Source of the DNA: Aphrophora alni
Lineage: Eukaryota > Arthropoda > Insecta > Hemiptera > Aphrophoridae
DNA: 64,000 nucleotides
Reading direction: 5' to 3'
Assembly (NCBI GenBank): GCA_963513935.1
Contig: OY740768.1
Location: forward strand, 72,392,877 to 72,456,876
Part shown: positions 32,095-41,813 of the stretch, piece after piece
Layout: every line of letters starts with the position of its first letter
How positions within the stretch are numbered: the first letter of the stretch is position 1
Made by a program: the position numbers and the translations under genes
The notes under the pieces: generated by a model
Told to the model about the DNA's origin: nothing
Databases searched by the model: none
Seen by the model: the letters and a program-made list of their open reading frames with translations, nothing else

Positions 32095-33789
32095 ATGTTA
32101 AGACGTAGTAATAGGATAAAAAATTATAAAAAGATGGCAAATAACCAAATAACAATGGGGTTTGATGAGGAGATTAATAATCAAATGGGGATAGAATCAG
32201 AAATGGATAGAGCTATAGGGATTAATAATAGTGAAAGTAATACTAATGAGGGTAATAATTCAGGGGAGAGTGAAAATTTAAAGGTGTATGGGACCCCAAC
32301 GGTAGGATTAAACGAATTAATCGAAATCCTTAATAAAAAATTTGATGAAAGTAATAAAAATGCGGAAATCCTAAAAACAAGCATCGATAAAAAATTTGAA
32401 GAAAGTAGTAAAAATGCGGAAGCCCTTAATAAAAAGAATTTCGAAGAAATTAATAAAAATGCGGAAATTCTAAAAGCAAGCATCGATAAAAAATTCGCAG
32501 AACAAAATAAAAAGCTCGAGGAAAATAATAAAAAATTAGAAGAACTTAGTGGCAATGTTAGTCAAAATGCGGAGACAATGGACCGAAAATTTAATGAATT
32601 TGCGGAGAGATTCGAGAACAAGCTCGAAGAAATTAAATTAAGATCGGATACCACAGCCGAGACAATTAGGACGGAAATGAATGATAAATTAAATAAAATT
32701 GAAGAAAATTTCACCGATAAATTAGGTAATAGGTGCGAAGATTTAAGAGAAAATTTAAAAGAAATTGCAAGTAAAGTCGTGGAAGTAGAAAAGGATGTGC
32801 AAGAGAGCATTAAAGAAATCGAAATCACCGTAAACAAAAATTTAACTGAAAATCAAATTAACGTAAACGCTCAGATTGATAAGGTAAAGGAAAGTCAAGC
32901 TAGATCTAATAATAAAATTCTAGAAATCGAATCACAATGCCAAGAAAATTCACAAAAAATTAACCAATATCAGAAACAAACGGACGAAATGAAAAATAAA
33001 GTGACAGAAGTAGATGAAAGATTAAGTAATTTAAAAACAAGGGATGGTATCATAATAAGGGAACCAGAGATAAGGGATATTAGTTTTACAGGAAAAGAAA
33101 GATTCCCAATGCAATTTTTAAGGATCATAAAAGAAGTTAGCGTTAGTTACACACATCAAGGGAACATGTATTGGTTAGATAGATATTTAAAAGATGAAGC
33201 ATGTGTATGGTGGTTTCTACACCGTAGGGAAGTTAAAAACTTCGAAGATTTTGAAAAAATATTTATGGATAAATATTTTAACGAAATGATACAAGCAAAC
33301 ATCCGAGACAGGTTGGAATTCGGAAAGTTTAAAGGAAAAATTGGGGATGAAGCTATCACATATGTGGAGAACATGATGTTGGAATGTTCAGAGTTAGAAC
33401 CGCCGATTTTAGAAGCCCAGTTAGTCCAAAAAATCGCTAAGCACTTTCACCCAACTACACTAATTGCTGTTATCACCAGGGGTGTGAAAACAAAGCAGGA
33501 ATTTGTAAAACTATTGATGGAATTCCGACAGGCAGATGTACGACACATTAATAGTTACGAAGAAAGAAATGGTAATTATAAGGCATCCTATCCACGCGAC
33601 GAGAGAGAGGGAGAAGTTGTAAACAGGCCTTGGGGACAAATGAATGGGTACAACAGTAGACATTTACCGTTACGTCAGAATAGGGATGTTTACAGAAAAC
33701 CAGATGTGCGTGCCGACATAAAAAATGGACCAGGGAACCGTTGGGAAGGTCAACAACCTGCAGACAGGGACGGAAGAGGGCAAAAGTGA
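32095..33789 (+). CDS. gag: Gag polyprotein with long coiled coil
   Basis: 564 codons from an ATG at 32095 to a TGA at 33787-33789. Residues about 70-320 are almost entirely heptad-like and rich in Asn, Lys and Glu, with internal repeats of the type NKNAEILKxSIDKKF, predicting a very long coiled coil. Residues about 320-480 form the capsid-like part, starting RDISFTGKERFPMQFL and including YLKDEACVWWFLHR and FMDKYFNE, which is the arrangement seen in insect Ty3-type Gag. The C-terminal 85 residues are basic and Arg/Gly/Asn-rich. No CCHC zinc knuckle is visible, so RNA binding probably relies on the basic tail. Role: assembles the virus-like particle in the cytoplasm and packages the RNA. The only translation of pol would come from bypassing the TGA. 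Confidence 0.9.
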   Translation: MLRRSNRIKNYKKMANNQITMGFDEEINNQMGIESEMDRAIGINNSESNTNEGNNSGESENLKVYGTPTVGLNELIEILNKKFDESNKNAEILKTSIDKKFEESSKNAEALNKKNFEEINKNAEILKASIDKKFAEQNKKLEENNKKLEELSGNVSQNAETMDRKFNEFAERFENKLEEIKLRSDTTAETIRTEMNDKLNKIEENFTDKLGNRCEDLRENLKEIASKVVEVEKDVQESIKEIEITVNKNLTENQINVNAQIDKVKESQARSNNKILEIESQCQENSQKINQYQKQTDEMKNKVTEVDERLSNLKTRDGIIIREPEIRDISFTGKERFPMQFLRIIKEVSVSYTHQGNMYWLDRYLKDEACVWWFLHRREVKNFEDFEKIFMDKYFNEMIQANIRDRLEFGKFKGKIGDEAITYVENMMLECSELEPPILEAQLVQKIAKHFHPTTLIAVITRGVKTKQEFVKLLMEFRQADVRHINSYEERNGNYKASYPRDEREGEVVNRPWGQMNGYNSRHLPLRQNRDVYRKPDVRADIKNGPGNRWEGQQPADRDGRGQK

Positions 33790-36411
33790 AAGTTGGAATG
33801 GAATGTAGACCTAGCGGATAAGAACAAGGCAACCATAAATACCTTATTCACCGATTTAAAAGATTATTTAGAGGACAATCACGACACAAGCGATATAATT
33901 AATGACATTAATAAATGTCCAGAAATTAAGTTAGTTTTTAATGAGTGTGTACAGGTCAGAGCGTTAATCGATACAGGTTGTGAGGTAAATTCGATATCTG
34001 AATCTTTCTACAACACAAATAAATTAAATTTAGGAGTTTTTGAAGAATTACCGGTAGCAGGAGTAAAAGTTATTGGAGCATTAGGTCTGCGTTCCAAAAG
34101 TGTTAAAAAACAAATTTTCATTAAAGTTAAGTTAGGAACAGAATTAATCGCCGTGCATTTTATAATAGTACCAGAACTAATTCGAGATTGTATACTTGGG
34201 TTAGAGTTTTTATCAAGAAATCATGCAATCGTCAATTTTATTAATAATAAGTTAGAAATAGGAAATAAATTAAACTATGGAGTTGGTAGAAAGGAAATTA
34301 AATTCGAGGATTCGTCAGAAGTTAATATTGAAAGTTTGAATAATTGCCTACAAATTGAAGAGGATAAATATGAATTTGATATAAACAAAATAAGCAATTT
34401 GGAACATGTACCACTTGAGAATAGGCAGCGGTTATACAGCATATTTAATAAATATAAAACAGTTTTCAGCAAAAAACCAGGATTAATTTCAACTTATTAC
34501 CATAAATTTCAAGTAACTGATAGAACACCATACTGTCAGAGGAGTTGGCCAGTAGCAACTAAGTTTAGAGAAGCCGTTGATGCAGAGATTCAGAGAATGC
34601 TAAGTTATGGGATCATCGAGAGAGCAAACAGCGCATACATTAATCCTATAGTACCTGTATGTAAGAAAGATGGGAGCGTAAGGATCTGTTTAGACGCCAG
34701 GACTATAAATGCGAGAACCATACCGGATTACGAAGGGATTCGACCAATCCAAGAGTTATTGACAATCGGTAAGAAGATCAGTTGGATGAGTAGTTTAGAC
34801 CTAACTAGCAGTTTTTGGCAAATCCCGTTGCACGAAGATTGCAAGGATTTCACGGCATTTCTGTACAAAGGATTGTGCTACAGGTACAAAACCGTTCCGT
34901 TTGGGTTGAGCACAAGCTTAGCAAGTTTAACGCGAGGTTTGGACTCAATTCTGACGGAAGAAGTTAAAAGGAATTTAATTATGTATGTGGACGACTGTTT
35001 ATGTATTTCGCAAAACTGGGAAGATCATGTGGACCAATTAGAAAAAATATTAAAGGTATTTCAAGACGCCAACTTAACAGTAAATTTTGAGAAATCTATG
35101 TTCTGCAGGAAAGAAATAGATTATCTAGGTTTTGTTATCACCACAGATGGTATCAAACCGCAAGAGCAAAAAATGATGGCAATTCAAAATTTTCCGCGTC
35201 CTAAGACACCAAAACAATTAAAAAGCTTTTTAGGATTAACAAATTTCTACCACCGGTTTTCAAAAAATTACGCACAAACAACAGCTCCATTACAAGGACT
35301 ACTGAAGAAAGGAACAAAATTTAAATGGACAAATAGTATTAACCAGAGTTTTTTAGCTGTAAAGGAGGAATTTATTGAGGCTGTAACGTTAAAGCACCCA
35401 AATATGGAAAAGATGTTTTACTTACAGACAGATGCGTCCGATATTGCGTCAGGAGCACAACTGTACCAACTCGATGACCAGAATAACATTGCTGTAGTAG
35501 GATTTACAAGCAGAACATTTAAAGGGGCTGAGAGATTTTATAGCACTGCCGAAAAGGAATTGTATAGTGTAGTATTAGGATTAAGGAAATTTAGGAATTA
35601 TTTATTAGGGAGAAAAATAACCGTTATAACTGACAATAAGGCGATCACTTTCATTAACCAATGCAAACTACTTAACGCTAGAATGACGAGGTGGATCTTA
35701 TTAATTCAGGAGTATAACATCCAAATTCGACACTGCAAGGGAAAAGAAAATATTGTTGCAGATACATTGAGCAGATTCCCAGAGGATGGAGAATGTTCAC
35801 AAGAAAATGGGGAGGACCGACTTGTACAAATCCAATTAGTGTTACAGAAGTTTAATCCAGAAGTGGGCGAACAGTTACAAAATATAGAAGTTTTACAGAA
35901 GAAGGATACAAAATTTAGGAATATAGTAGGTAAATTAGAAGAAAATGATCCAAAAATTTTAGAATGTTATAAATTGTTTGAAAAAAAATTATTTCGCAAG
36001 GAAAGAGGAATGTGGAAATTAATGATTCCAGAAAAATTCATTGAAGTATTAATTAAGGAAATTCATGAAATTTGCGGACATATAGGAATAAGCAAATGTT
36101 ACCATAATTTTAAGGAAGATTTCACGGGAGACAAAGTCGCTAAAAAGGTCAGGGATATAATAATTAAATGTTTACGATGTCAAAAATGTAAACATGACAA
36201 CAAAGGTAGAAACGCAGAACTTACGCCTATTATACCAAAAGGTAAGGGTGAACTAGTGTGTGTAGACTATTACGGACCATTGCCTCGGTCAGTCTACGGG
36301 TCAAGGTACATCTTAGTAGTGATTGACGCATTTTCTAAATACACAAAATTGTATAAGGTAAAAAAACACAACAACCGTAACAACATTAAATCAAATCAGG
36401 AAATACATTAA
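33790..36411 (+). CDS. pol: Pol polyprotein: protease, RT, RNase H, start of integrase
   Basis: Open in the same frame as gag, directly after its TGA, with no nearby ATG (counting residues from the TTG at 33793). Aspartic protease: ALIDTGCE with DTG at about 60-62. RT: SLDLTSSFWQIPL (catalytic Asp about 336), PFGLSTSLASLTRGLD and MYVDDCL (YVDD about 398-401). RNase H: LQTDASD (Asp about 547), STAEKEL (Glu about 587), ITDNKA (Asp about 614), VADTLSRFP (Asp about 657). Integrase: zinc-binding H758-x4-H763 and C793-x2-C796, then CVDYYGPLP (first catalytic Asp about 825). The frame runs into an A7 run at 36360-36366 and ends about 15 codons later in unrelated sequence. All catalytic motifs seen are intact. 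It makes cDNA in the particle and inserts it in the nucleus. Confidence 0.93.
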   Translation, partial: KLEWNVDLADKNKATINTLFTDLKDYLEDNHDTSDIINDINKCPEIKLVFNECVQVRALIDTGCEVNSISESFYNTNKLNLGVFEELPVAGVKVIGALGLRSKSVKKQIFIKVKLGTELIAVHFIIVPELIRDCILGLEFLSRNHAIVNFINNKLEIGNKLNYGVGRKEIKFEDSSEVNIESLNNCLQIEEDKYEFDINKISNLEHVPLENRQRLYSIFNKYKTVFSKKPGLISTYYHKFQVTDRTPYCQRSWPVATKFREAVDAEIQRMLSYGIIERANSAYINPIVPVCKKDGSVRICLDARTINARTIPDYEGIRPIQELLTIGKKISWMSSLDLTSSFWQIPLHEDCKDFTAFLYKGLCYRYKTVPFGLSTSLASLTRGLDSILTEEVKRNLIMYVDDCLCISQNWEDHVDQLEKILKVFQDANLTVNFEKSMFCRKEIDYLGFVITTDGIKPQEQKMMAIQNFPRPKTPKQLKSFLGLTNFYHRFSKNYAQTTAPLQGLLKKGTKFKWTNSINQSFLAVKEEFIEAVTLKHPNMEKMFYLQTDASDIASGAQLYQLDDQNNIAVVGFTSRTFKGAERFYSTAEKELYSVVLGLRKFRNYLLGRKITVITDNKAITFINQCKLLNARMTRWILLIQEYNIQIRHCKGKENIVADTLSRFPEDGECSQENGEDRLVQIQLVLQKFNPEVGEQLQNIEVLQKKDTKFRNIVGKLEENDPKILECYKLFEKKLFRKERGMWKLMIPEKFIEVLIKEIHEICGHIGISKCYHNFKEDFTGDKVAKKVRDIIIKCLRCQKCKHDNKGRNAELTPIIPKGKGELVCVDYYGPLPRSVYGSRYILVVIDAFSKYTKLYKVKKHNNRNNIKSNQEIH

Positions 36412-37063
36412 AGAAGTCCAATTACCAAAATACATACTTTCGGATAATGGTACACAATTTACATCCAAAAAATGGACAGAAGGGTTACAAGAACTGGGAA
36501 TTAGACAAAGAACCGTTGCAATACGAAATCCACAAAGCAACTTGGCGGAGAGAGTAATGCGAAATCTAGGTCAACTTTTCAGGATCCTGTTACCTGACAA
36601 TCACCAAGAATGGGGAAGGCTACTTGAAACTGTGGAAAGTTTCATGAACGAATCATACCATGATACAATTGAGTCAACACCATTAGAAGTACAATTTAAT
36701 ACACGTCCGACACGAATTTGGAAAAAATATTTAATTAATCCAGGCAACACAGAAACAAACGACATTGACCACGGAGAAATATACTTACGAATTAAAAATA
36801 AAAGGGAAAAATTCGCTAAGAAGTTCAATGAACTGCATCCACCAACCGAATATCAGATAAAGGATTTAGTACTAGTAAGAGCTTGTATTCCGTCAAGCAC
36901 AATTGAAAAACGATATCACAAGTTCTGTGAACTATATGAAGGACCATACACCGTAATCTCTAAGATAGGAAAAACTACTTATAAGTTAGCTAGTATTAAA
37001 AATAATAAAACTCACATCCGAGGTATATTTAATTGTAGATTATTAAAAAGGTTTCATAATTAA
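36365..37063 (+). CDS. Integrase, second half, in the next frame
   Basis: Continues integrase in the frame one base ahead of pol. LSDNGTQFTS supplies the second catalytic Asp and NPQSNLAERVMR the Glu of the D,D,E triad. FYRI-type spacing is followed by ESTPLEVQFNTRPTR and a C-terminal block KDLVLVRACIPSS ... YEGPYTVISKIGKTTYKLA that resembles the GPY/F domain of Ty3 integrases, with GPY present. It ends at a TAA at 37061-37063. The frame change occurs inside or beside the A7 run 36360-36366, so a one-base homopolymer error, in the genome or in the assembly, is the simplest cause; a programmed shift in the middle of integrase would be unusual. Confidence 0.88.
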   Translation, partial: NTTTVTTLNQIRKYIKEVQLPKYILSDNGTQFTSKKWTEGLQELGIRQRTVAIRNPQSNLAERVMRNLGQLFRILLPDNHQEWGRLLETVESFMNESYHDTIESTPLEVQFNTRPTRIWKKYLINPGNTETNDIDHGEIYLRIKNKREKFAKKFNELHPPTEYQIKDLVLVRACIPSSTIEKRYHKFCELYEGPYTVISKIGKTTYKLASIKNNKTHIRGIFNCRLLKRFHN

Positions 37064-37485
37064 TTAGAGAGTTAAGTAAACAAAAATAAATGAATTTAAC
37101 TGTAAAATAAAATGTAAACAAACACATGTCCTACAGTTGAAGAGGGTCAAGGGAACAATGTTAATTGGGGTTTACAAGAAGGGTTTGTTGACGTGGGATT
37201 CTAGACAATGCCATTGTTAAGAAAAAAGGTTGACCGCAGTTTAGGTCATAAAGTCATTTAAAGGGACAGTAATTCTAGTGGGTTTTTAAATGAGAGTAAG
37301 AGTAGGTCATAAAGTCATTTAAAGGGACAGTAATTCTAATGGGTTTTTAAATGAGAGTAAGAGTAGGTCATAGTCCATGTTACGATATGTATATGTGTAT
37401 TATTAAAATAAGTTTAGTGTAAAGGTGTATCAAAAGCAAATTTTATCATTAATTATGCAATTAACATAAAATTTCTTGGGACTTA
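37064..37485 (+). other. 3' non-coding tail with a 61-bp tandem duplication
   Basis: No env-like frame. Two tandem copies of a 61-base unit, 37243-37303 and 37304-37364, beginning AGGTCATAAAGTCATTTAAA, differ at one visible base, and a third copy starts and stops at 37371. Purine-rich patches such as GAAGAGGGTCAAGGGAA occur around 37138 but no polypurine tract touches the LTR. Confidence 0.8.
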
Positions 37486-38758
37486 TGTAACGTTGAGAAG
37501 CCCTAAGTAAAAGCTTTGTCCAATTCAAAATGTTTAAACCTTGTCAGTTAGAAATAAATGTCAAACATAAACGTCACTCCAACACATAATAAATTTTGTT
37601 AAAGGATTTCTAAGGAAACAATACTTCGAAACTACAAAATTATTGAAAGGGCGAGGGCAGCGTGACAAATTAAATAGGAAGAGTTGAGTTATGTAATGTG
37701 ACAACATGGGAAATTAGAAAGTTTGTGTACGCCCAAGTTAACAAAAGAAAAAGAGACAAAAAACTAGGCAGAGGTACGTTGAACTCAGCTAAGAAACAAG
37801 ATTTAACGAACTTTGAAAGACGGTTAGAGTTTGAAAAATCAAATCCAACCAACCAAAAAGAAGCGTCATCCAGAAATAAGCGAAGAAGGGGTAAAACGGG
37901 AAAACTCTGCGTAAGAATTCAAAAATCAGAAAAAGCAGGGAAGAACGAGCGTCGCAAGGGAGAGGAACTAGGAACAGGGCGAAGTTCGCCAAATCGTCGT
38001 AAAGTGAAGAAAAGTTTTAAGTCATCGAATTATATTAAAATCATCATAAAGTTAAAGAAGAGTTTTGATTAATTGACCAAGAATTCAAGCAACAGAGTGA
38101 GGTAGTTCAAGCTTCGAGATCGTCAAAGTGCCTATAAATTGGATTAAGTTTCTTGTGATATCAGCCATAAGTTCGAGGGATCATCTCACCTGTAAAACTC
38201 CAAGAAGACATCATTCCATGCTACTGAACCACGATAAGTTATCTGATTAGTTATTGTAGTTTTTACTTCAGGTTACCAAAGAAACCACGCCCCACTTTAA
38301 ATAAAATCTGAGCTAGGCCGAGAGCCATTTAAACTTAAATTTTCAAAGAGCAATCAAAGTAACTTCATTATATAATTGGTAAATTATACCTGGCGCCCAA
38401 CAAATCAATAAAACAATTGAGATATTAAAATATAAAGACTAAATTAAAATTACAATTAATGATACGATTTTGATGCACCTAATAATAATAATAAAATTGC
38501 TATGTTCTAGAATTAAGTATTTCATTGTGTTATAAATGTTTATGTCTAGTTTAAGTTGAATGGATGAGATTTAGTGATAAGATGAATAAATTTGAATACT
38601 CATATGTGCATCAATTAATTTGAAGATTTAATTAATTCAACTGTTATATATTGGCACCCAACTTTAGGGCAAATTGTATTTTAAAGAATAAATAATTTAA
38701 ATATGATAACGTAGTTGTGTTTTAATCAAAGTAATTAATTAAAAATAAATAACAAAGG

Positions 38759-38765
<7 letters not shown>
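37486..38765 (+). repeat. 3' LTR of the Ty3-type element
   Basis: Begins TGTAACGTTGAG at 37486 and ends GGTTATAAT, then runs directly into an (AT)n tract. It appears identical to the 5' LTR over the compared stretches, including the internal TGGCGCCCAAC and TGGCACCCAAC motifs. Confidence 0.93.
37698..38072 (+). CDS. 124-codon basic ORF in the 3' LTR (second copy)
   Basis: The same frame and translation as 30917-31291, with no residue difference. Identity reflects the youth of the LTR pair and says nothing about selection. See the 5' copy for its content and for doubts about coding. Confidence 0.28.
   Translation: MTTWEIRKFVYAQVNKRKRDKKLGRGTLNSAKKQDLTNFERRLEFEKSNPTNQKEASSRNKRRRGKTGKLCVRIQKSEKAGKNERRKGEELGTGRSSPNRRKVKKSFKSSNYIKIIIKLKKSFD

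Positions 38766-38827
<62 letters not shown>
38766..38827. repeat. (AT)n-(GT)n microsatellite, insertion target
   Basis: About 22 AT units followed by about 8 GT units. The 5' flank of the LTR element is also (AT)n (30687-30704), so the element landed inside this dinucleotide tract. Confidence 0.9.
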
Positions 38828-40120
38828 AGACTACATTTGTCCTCATATTAGCAATCTCTCAATTCTAAAAACAGACAATTTATTCATTATAAAATACGAG
38901 TATGTTTTAGTTTATTATATTGTTTATTGTTTTGAAAAACTAATTAAATTTTATAATTTGAAAGTTCATATTAATGGATGTAATTTATTACGACATTAAC
39001 TATAATGGCGTACAAAGTGTGTTAGTAAAGTTTCACCCCCCCCCCCCACAATAACTTTTGTATGAACTTAAATAGAGCCAAACACTTTGGGAACTGTTAA
39101 CTAGGTCACCTGAAGTTTCTTTTATAAAAGTTTGGAATTTTTAACCTCCCTCTAAAAGAGGAAATTTTGGATTACTCAAAATGTTCAAATTGGATCCCGC
39201 ATCTTGTAACATGTCAAATTAAAGGACATGGAAAAACACCATTAATGGCGGTAAAAAAATATATTTTTTAAAGACTCAAAACAAAATCCCGTTACAAAAT
39301 GTATTTGAAACTTTTTAAGTATAAAATCACTAAATATGTGAAATAAGAACACTAAATAATTTTTAAAACGTTTGCTAGGCTAATTTAAGTTATACAAAAG
39401 TTAGATAGGAAGGGATGGAATTTTACTAACAATATATATAATACATGACGTTATGGATTAGCCATGTTATAAAATAATAAAAAAACTTGAAAATTCAAAT
39501 ATGAGACCAACCAACTTGGTGTTACATCTTAGGACTGCGTTCGAAACTACTGTTGTGTATTTTGGCAGTCTTATGGACTTGTATTTTTTTTAGCAAGTTT
39601 GTTTATAGTCTTAGTTATTTTGACAACTCAGGCCTATTTTTAGCTTTTCGTTCCTTTCTCGTGTTACTAGTTTTAGATTTATTTTACAACATAGTCCTAG
39701 GGATTAGGCTATTTTTACTTTTTCTAGATTCTCCCCCTCCCCCTTTGATAACGTGGATTGGTTTACACTCGCGAAACTTCCTGTATTAGTTTTATGTACA
39801 CAAATATTTGCAAATGTCGGAATAAACTACATCTATAACATTGCATTATATAATAGAAAAAATGTCATTCAGCATTTTGTAAATTTTAAGGTGTGTTAAT
39901 TTTACAATTTGACAAGTGTAAGAAGAAGTTTTACACTAACTGATTTTGTCATTTTAAAATAGTAATTGAATATTTTTCCTAAATTGCGTCTACAAGTTAG
40001 TGGAACATAACGGCAGGCAAAAAAATATAACTTGATATTAAACAAAGTTTTAATCCAGATATGTATTGAATTTAATGATTCAAAAACATTTTTATTTAAA
40101 TCGTAATCTTTATAATGCGG
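38828..40120. other. No supported gene
   Basis: AT-rich with a C run at 39037-39047 and a hydrophobic chance frame at 39553-39789. Nothing recognisable. Confidence 0.5.
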
Positions 40121-40260
40121 AAAGGATGTTTCCCAGTGAAAATCTCGTGCAACTCACAGCCCGATGGGAGTTCCGGAAAGGAAGTAGGCAGAACGCCAAC
40201 AAAGCCATTTATCAGACACATTCTGCACAAAGATTTTACTTCGTGATATTGTATCATTTC
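40121..40260 (+). repeat. Dispersed repeat B, copy 3
   Basis: Shares CGTGCAACTCACAGCCC with copy 1, and GGAAGTAGGCAGAACGCCAA, CAAAGCCATTTATCAGAC, TTCGTGATATTGTA with copies 1 and 2. It is the longest copy and keeps the shared frame open (FRKGSRQNANKAIYQTHSAQ). Confidence 0.65.
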
Positions 40261-40962
40261 AATCTCTTTCTATCTATAGCTTCTTTTTATATGTGGTATA
40301 TGGGGGTGGGGAGGGTGTTTGCACAAGAGTATATGTTTGTGGTAAAGCAATTTTAATGAAACATATGGCTGTGTCAGTGCATAGCCGTAACATCTCAAAA
40401 TTGACCATTTTTAAGAAAACAAGTTTACAGTTTTTCAAAACTGTCGAAGAAAAAATGACTAGCATATTATTTACGAGACCAATGGTGTAATAATATTAAA
40501 TATTTATAATGTTTAAACTGAAATTAAACAAAATAAAATAAACTTACTTTATATGTAGTTTGGAAAAGAAATTAAATTGAATGAGCCAACTTTGTGTTGT
40601 TACAGTACTGCATTAACTATATCACTACAACTTTTCCAGATGTTACATTTTATTGTAGATGTTACTGTCTTACCCTGAGCAATTGTTTCTAAAGTATAAT
40701 GTTATGGGTGTTACAATACAAAACAGTGTAATAACAATGTATTTTAACATTGTCAACGATAATTTATTTAAAACTATTAAAAAAATATAATACAACAAAT
40801 TCAATCCAGAGAGAGTTTTCTTAGTTTAAAAAAACAGTATTTTTAATACTAAGATTCAAAATTAATTTTTAGTAATCATGAGATTCATCAGAAAACTTTT
40901 CCTTCCAAAATTTTATAAAAATTGATGGTACGGCCTAGGTATTAGTGTTTCTTCACACAAAC

Positions 40963-41490
40963 TTATATGGTCCGCTTTATTAAGTATGAAATGCCTGGAG
41001 CAACCTGATGTTTGGTTTGGAAGTATGTTTGCACTGTCTCATGATGAACTAGCAGTTTGTTTTGAAACTTTCGATTTTGCTGTTCTTGGTGTTGAAGTTC
41101 TGGATGTTGACGGTATACAGTAGAAGAGTTACCTCTAGGAACGATTTTTATAGATCCATCTTTTTGTTTGATTACTTTGTCATCCAGATTGAAAGACGTC
41201 ATTTCTTTTTGGTCATATGACGTTTTATAAAATACAGTGTGTGTGGAGATTCCTTCCTGACTTGAAGTACCTTTACATTGGCCCAAATTATTTTCTCTCC
41301 AGACCTAACCTGGAAATTCTTACCAAAAGAATTTATAACATCTTTCCAATTTAACACGTCCTGTGTGTCTATTTCCTTAACAATAAAGCGGTTCTTTTCT
41401 TTACTTGCTACTTGTACTATAGCCAATACCTGGCTAGGAACATATATCGGAATTTTTTTAGTTAGCTTTTTCAGTTATTTTCAATAATTC
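40963..41490 (-). pseudogene. Unrecognised coding-like remnant, two overlapping frames
   Basis: On the minus strand, 41450-41199 reads AIVQVASKEKNRFIVKEIDT, DVLNWKDVINSFGKNFQVRS and GEKIIWANVKVLQVRKES, a strongly protein-like stretch with balanced charge. In an overlapping frame, 41286-40963 reads TSFNLDDKVIKQKDGSIKIV followed by a Gln/His-rich stretch (YRQHPELQHQEQQNRKF). A one-base shift near 41200-41225 would carry one frame into the other, so this is probably one disabled gene. The first block resembles short N-terminal modules that precede DNA-binding domains in some insect transposon-derived proteins, but I cannot name the family. It lies 300-850 bases upstream of the pogo-like pseudogene on the opposite strand. 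Confidence 0.35.
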
Positions 41491-41800
41491 CTAGTTTAGT
41501 ATATAACTCGATTCAAGGTACGTAGAGTCTGTTAAATACATTTTATGATTAATTCTTAACTTAGTCCTTCCCTTTAGGTGCCAAGGTTTTTACTTGACAG
41601 TAGTTTGAGGAATAAGGTTTTGTTTCCAATATCAAATAGTTGCCTAAATCGTACCTTGTCTCGACCCCCAAATCGTACCTGCACAATTTGGGACTGGACA
41701 TCATTCCATTGTCCATAGGAGTCATAATAATTATTATTAATAGGTTATTTACTACGTTTGGGTTATTAAAACTAGATATTTAACCGTAACAGAATTTTAT
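41491..41800. other. No supported gene
   Basis: AT-rich spacer between the minus-strand remnant and the pogo-like pseudogene. Two nearby CGTACC/AAATCGTACC repeats (41649 and 41671) are the only local structure. Confidence 0.4.
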
Positions 41801-41813
41801 ATTGTGTTCCACA

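Larger units (their letters stand above)
30705..38765 (+). mobile_element. Ty3-type LTR retrotransposon, nearly complete and recently inserted
   Basis: An 8061-bp element bounded by 1280-bp direct LTRs, inserted into an (AT)n tract. Internal order is: primer-binding site, gag, in-frame TGA, pol (protease, RT, RNase H, integrase), then a 420-base non-coding tail. RNase H before integrase identifies the Ty3/gypsy order rather than copia. There is no env-like frame between the integrase end (37063) and the 3' LTR. The two LTRs show no difference in the stretches I compared, including the whole 124-codon ORF, so insertion is recent. The coding region has one visible break, at the A7 run 36360-36366 in integrase. 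The target duplication cannot be defined because both flanks are AT repeats (TATAT is possible). A classic polypurine tract directly before the 3' LTR is not obvious. Confidence 0.95.

Noticed and set aside
37064..37485. An env-like third ORF in the Ty3-type element
   Set aside because: Only 420 bases of stop-rich, partly tandem-repeated sequence separate integrase from the LTR.
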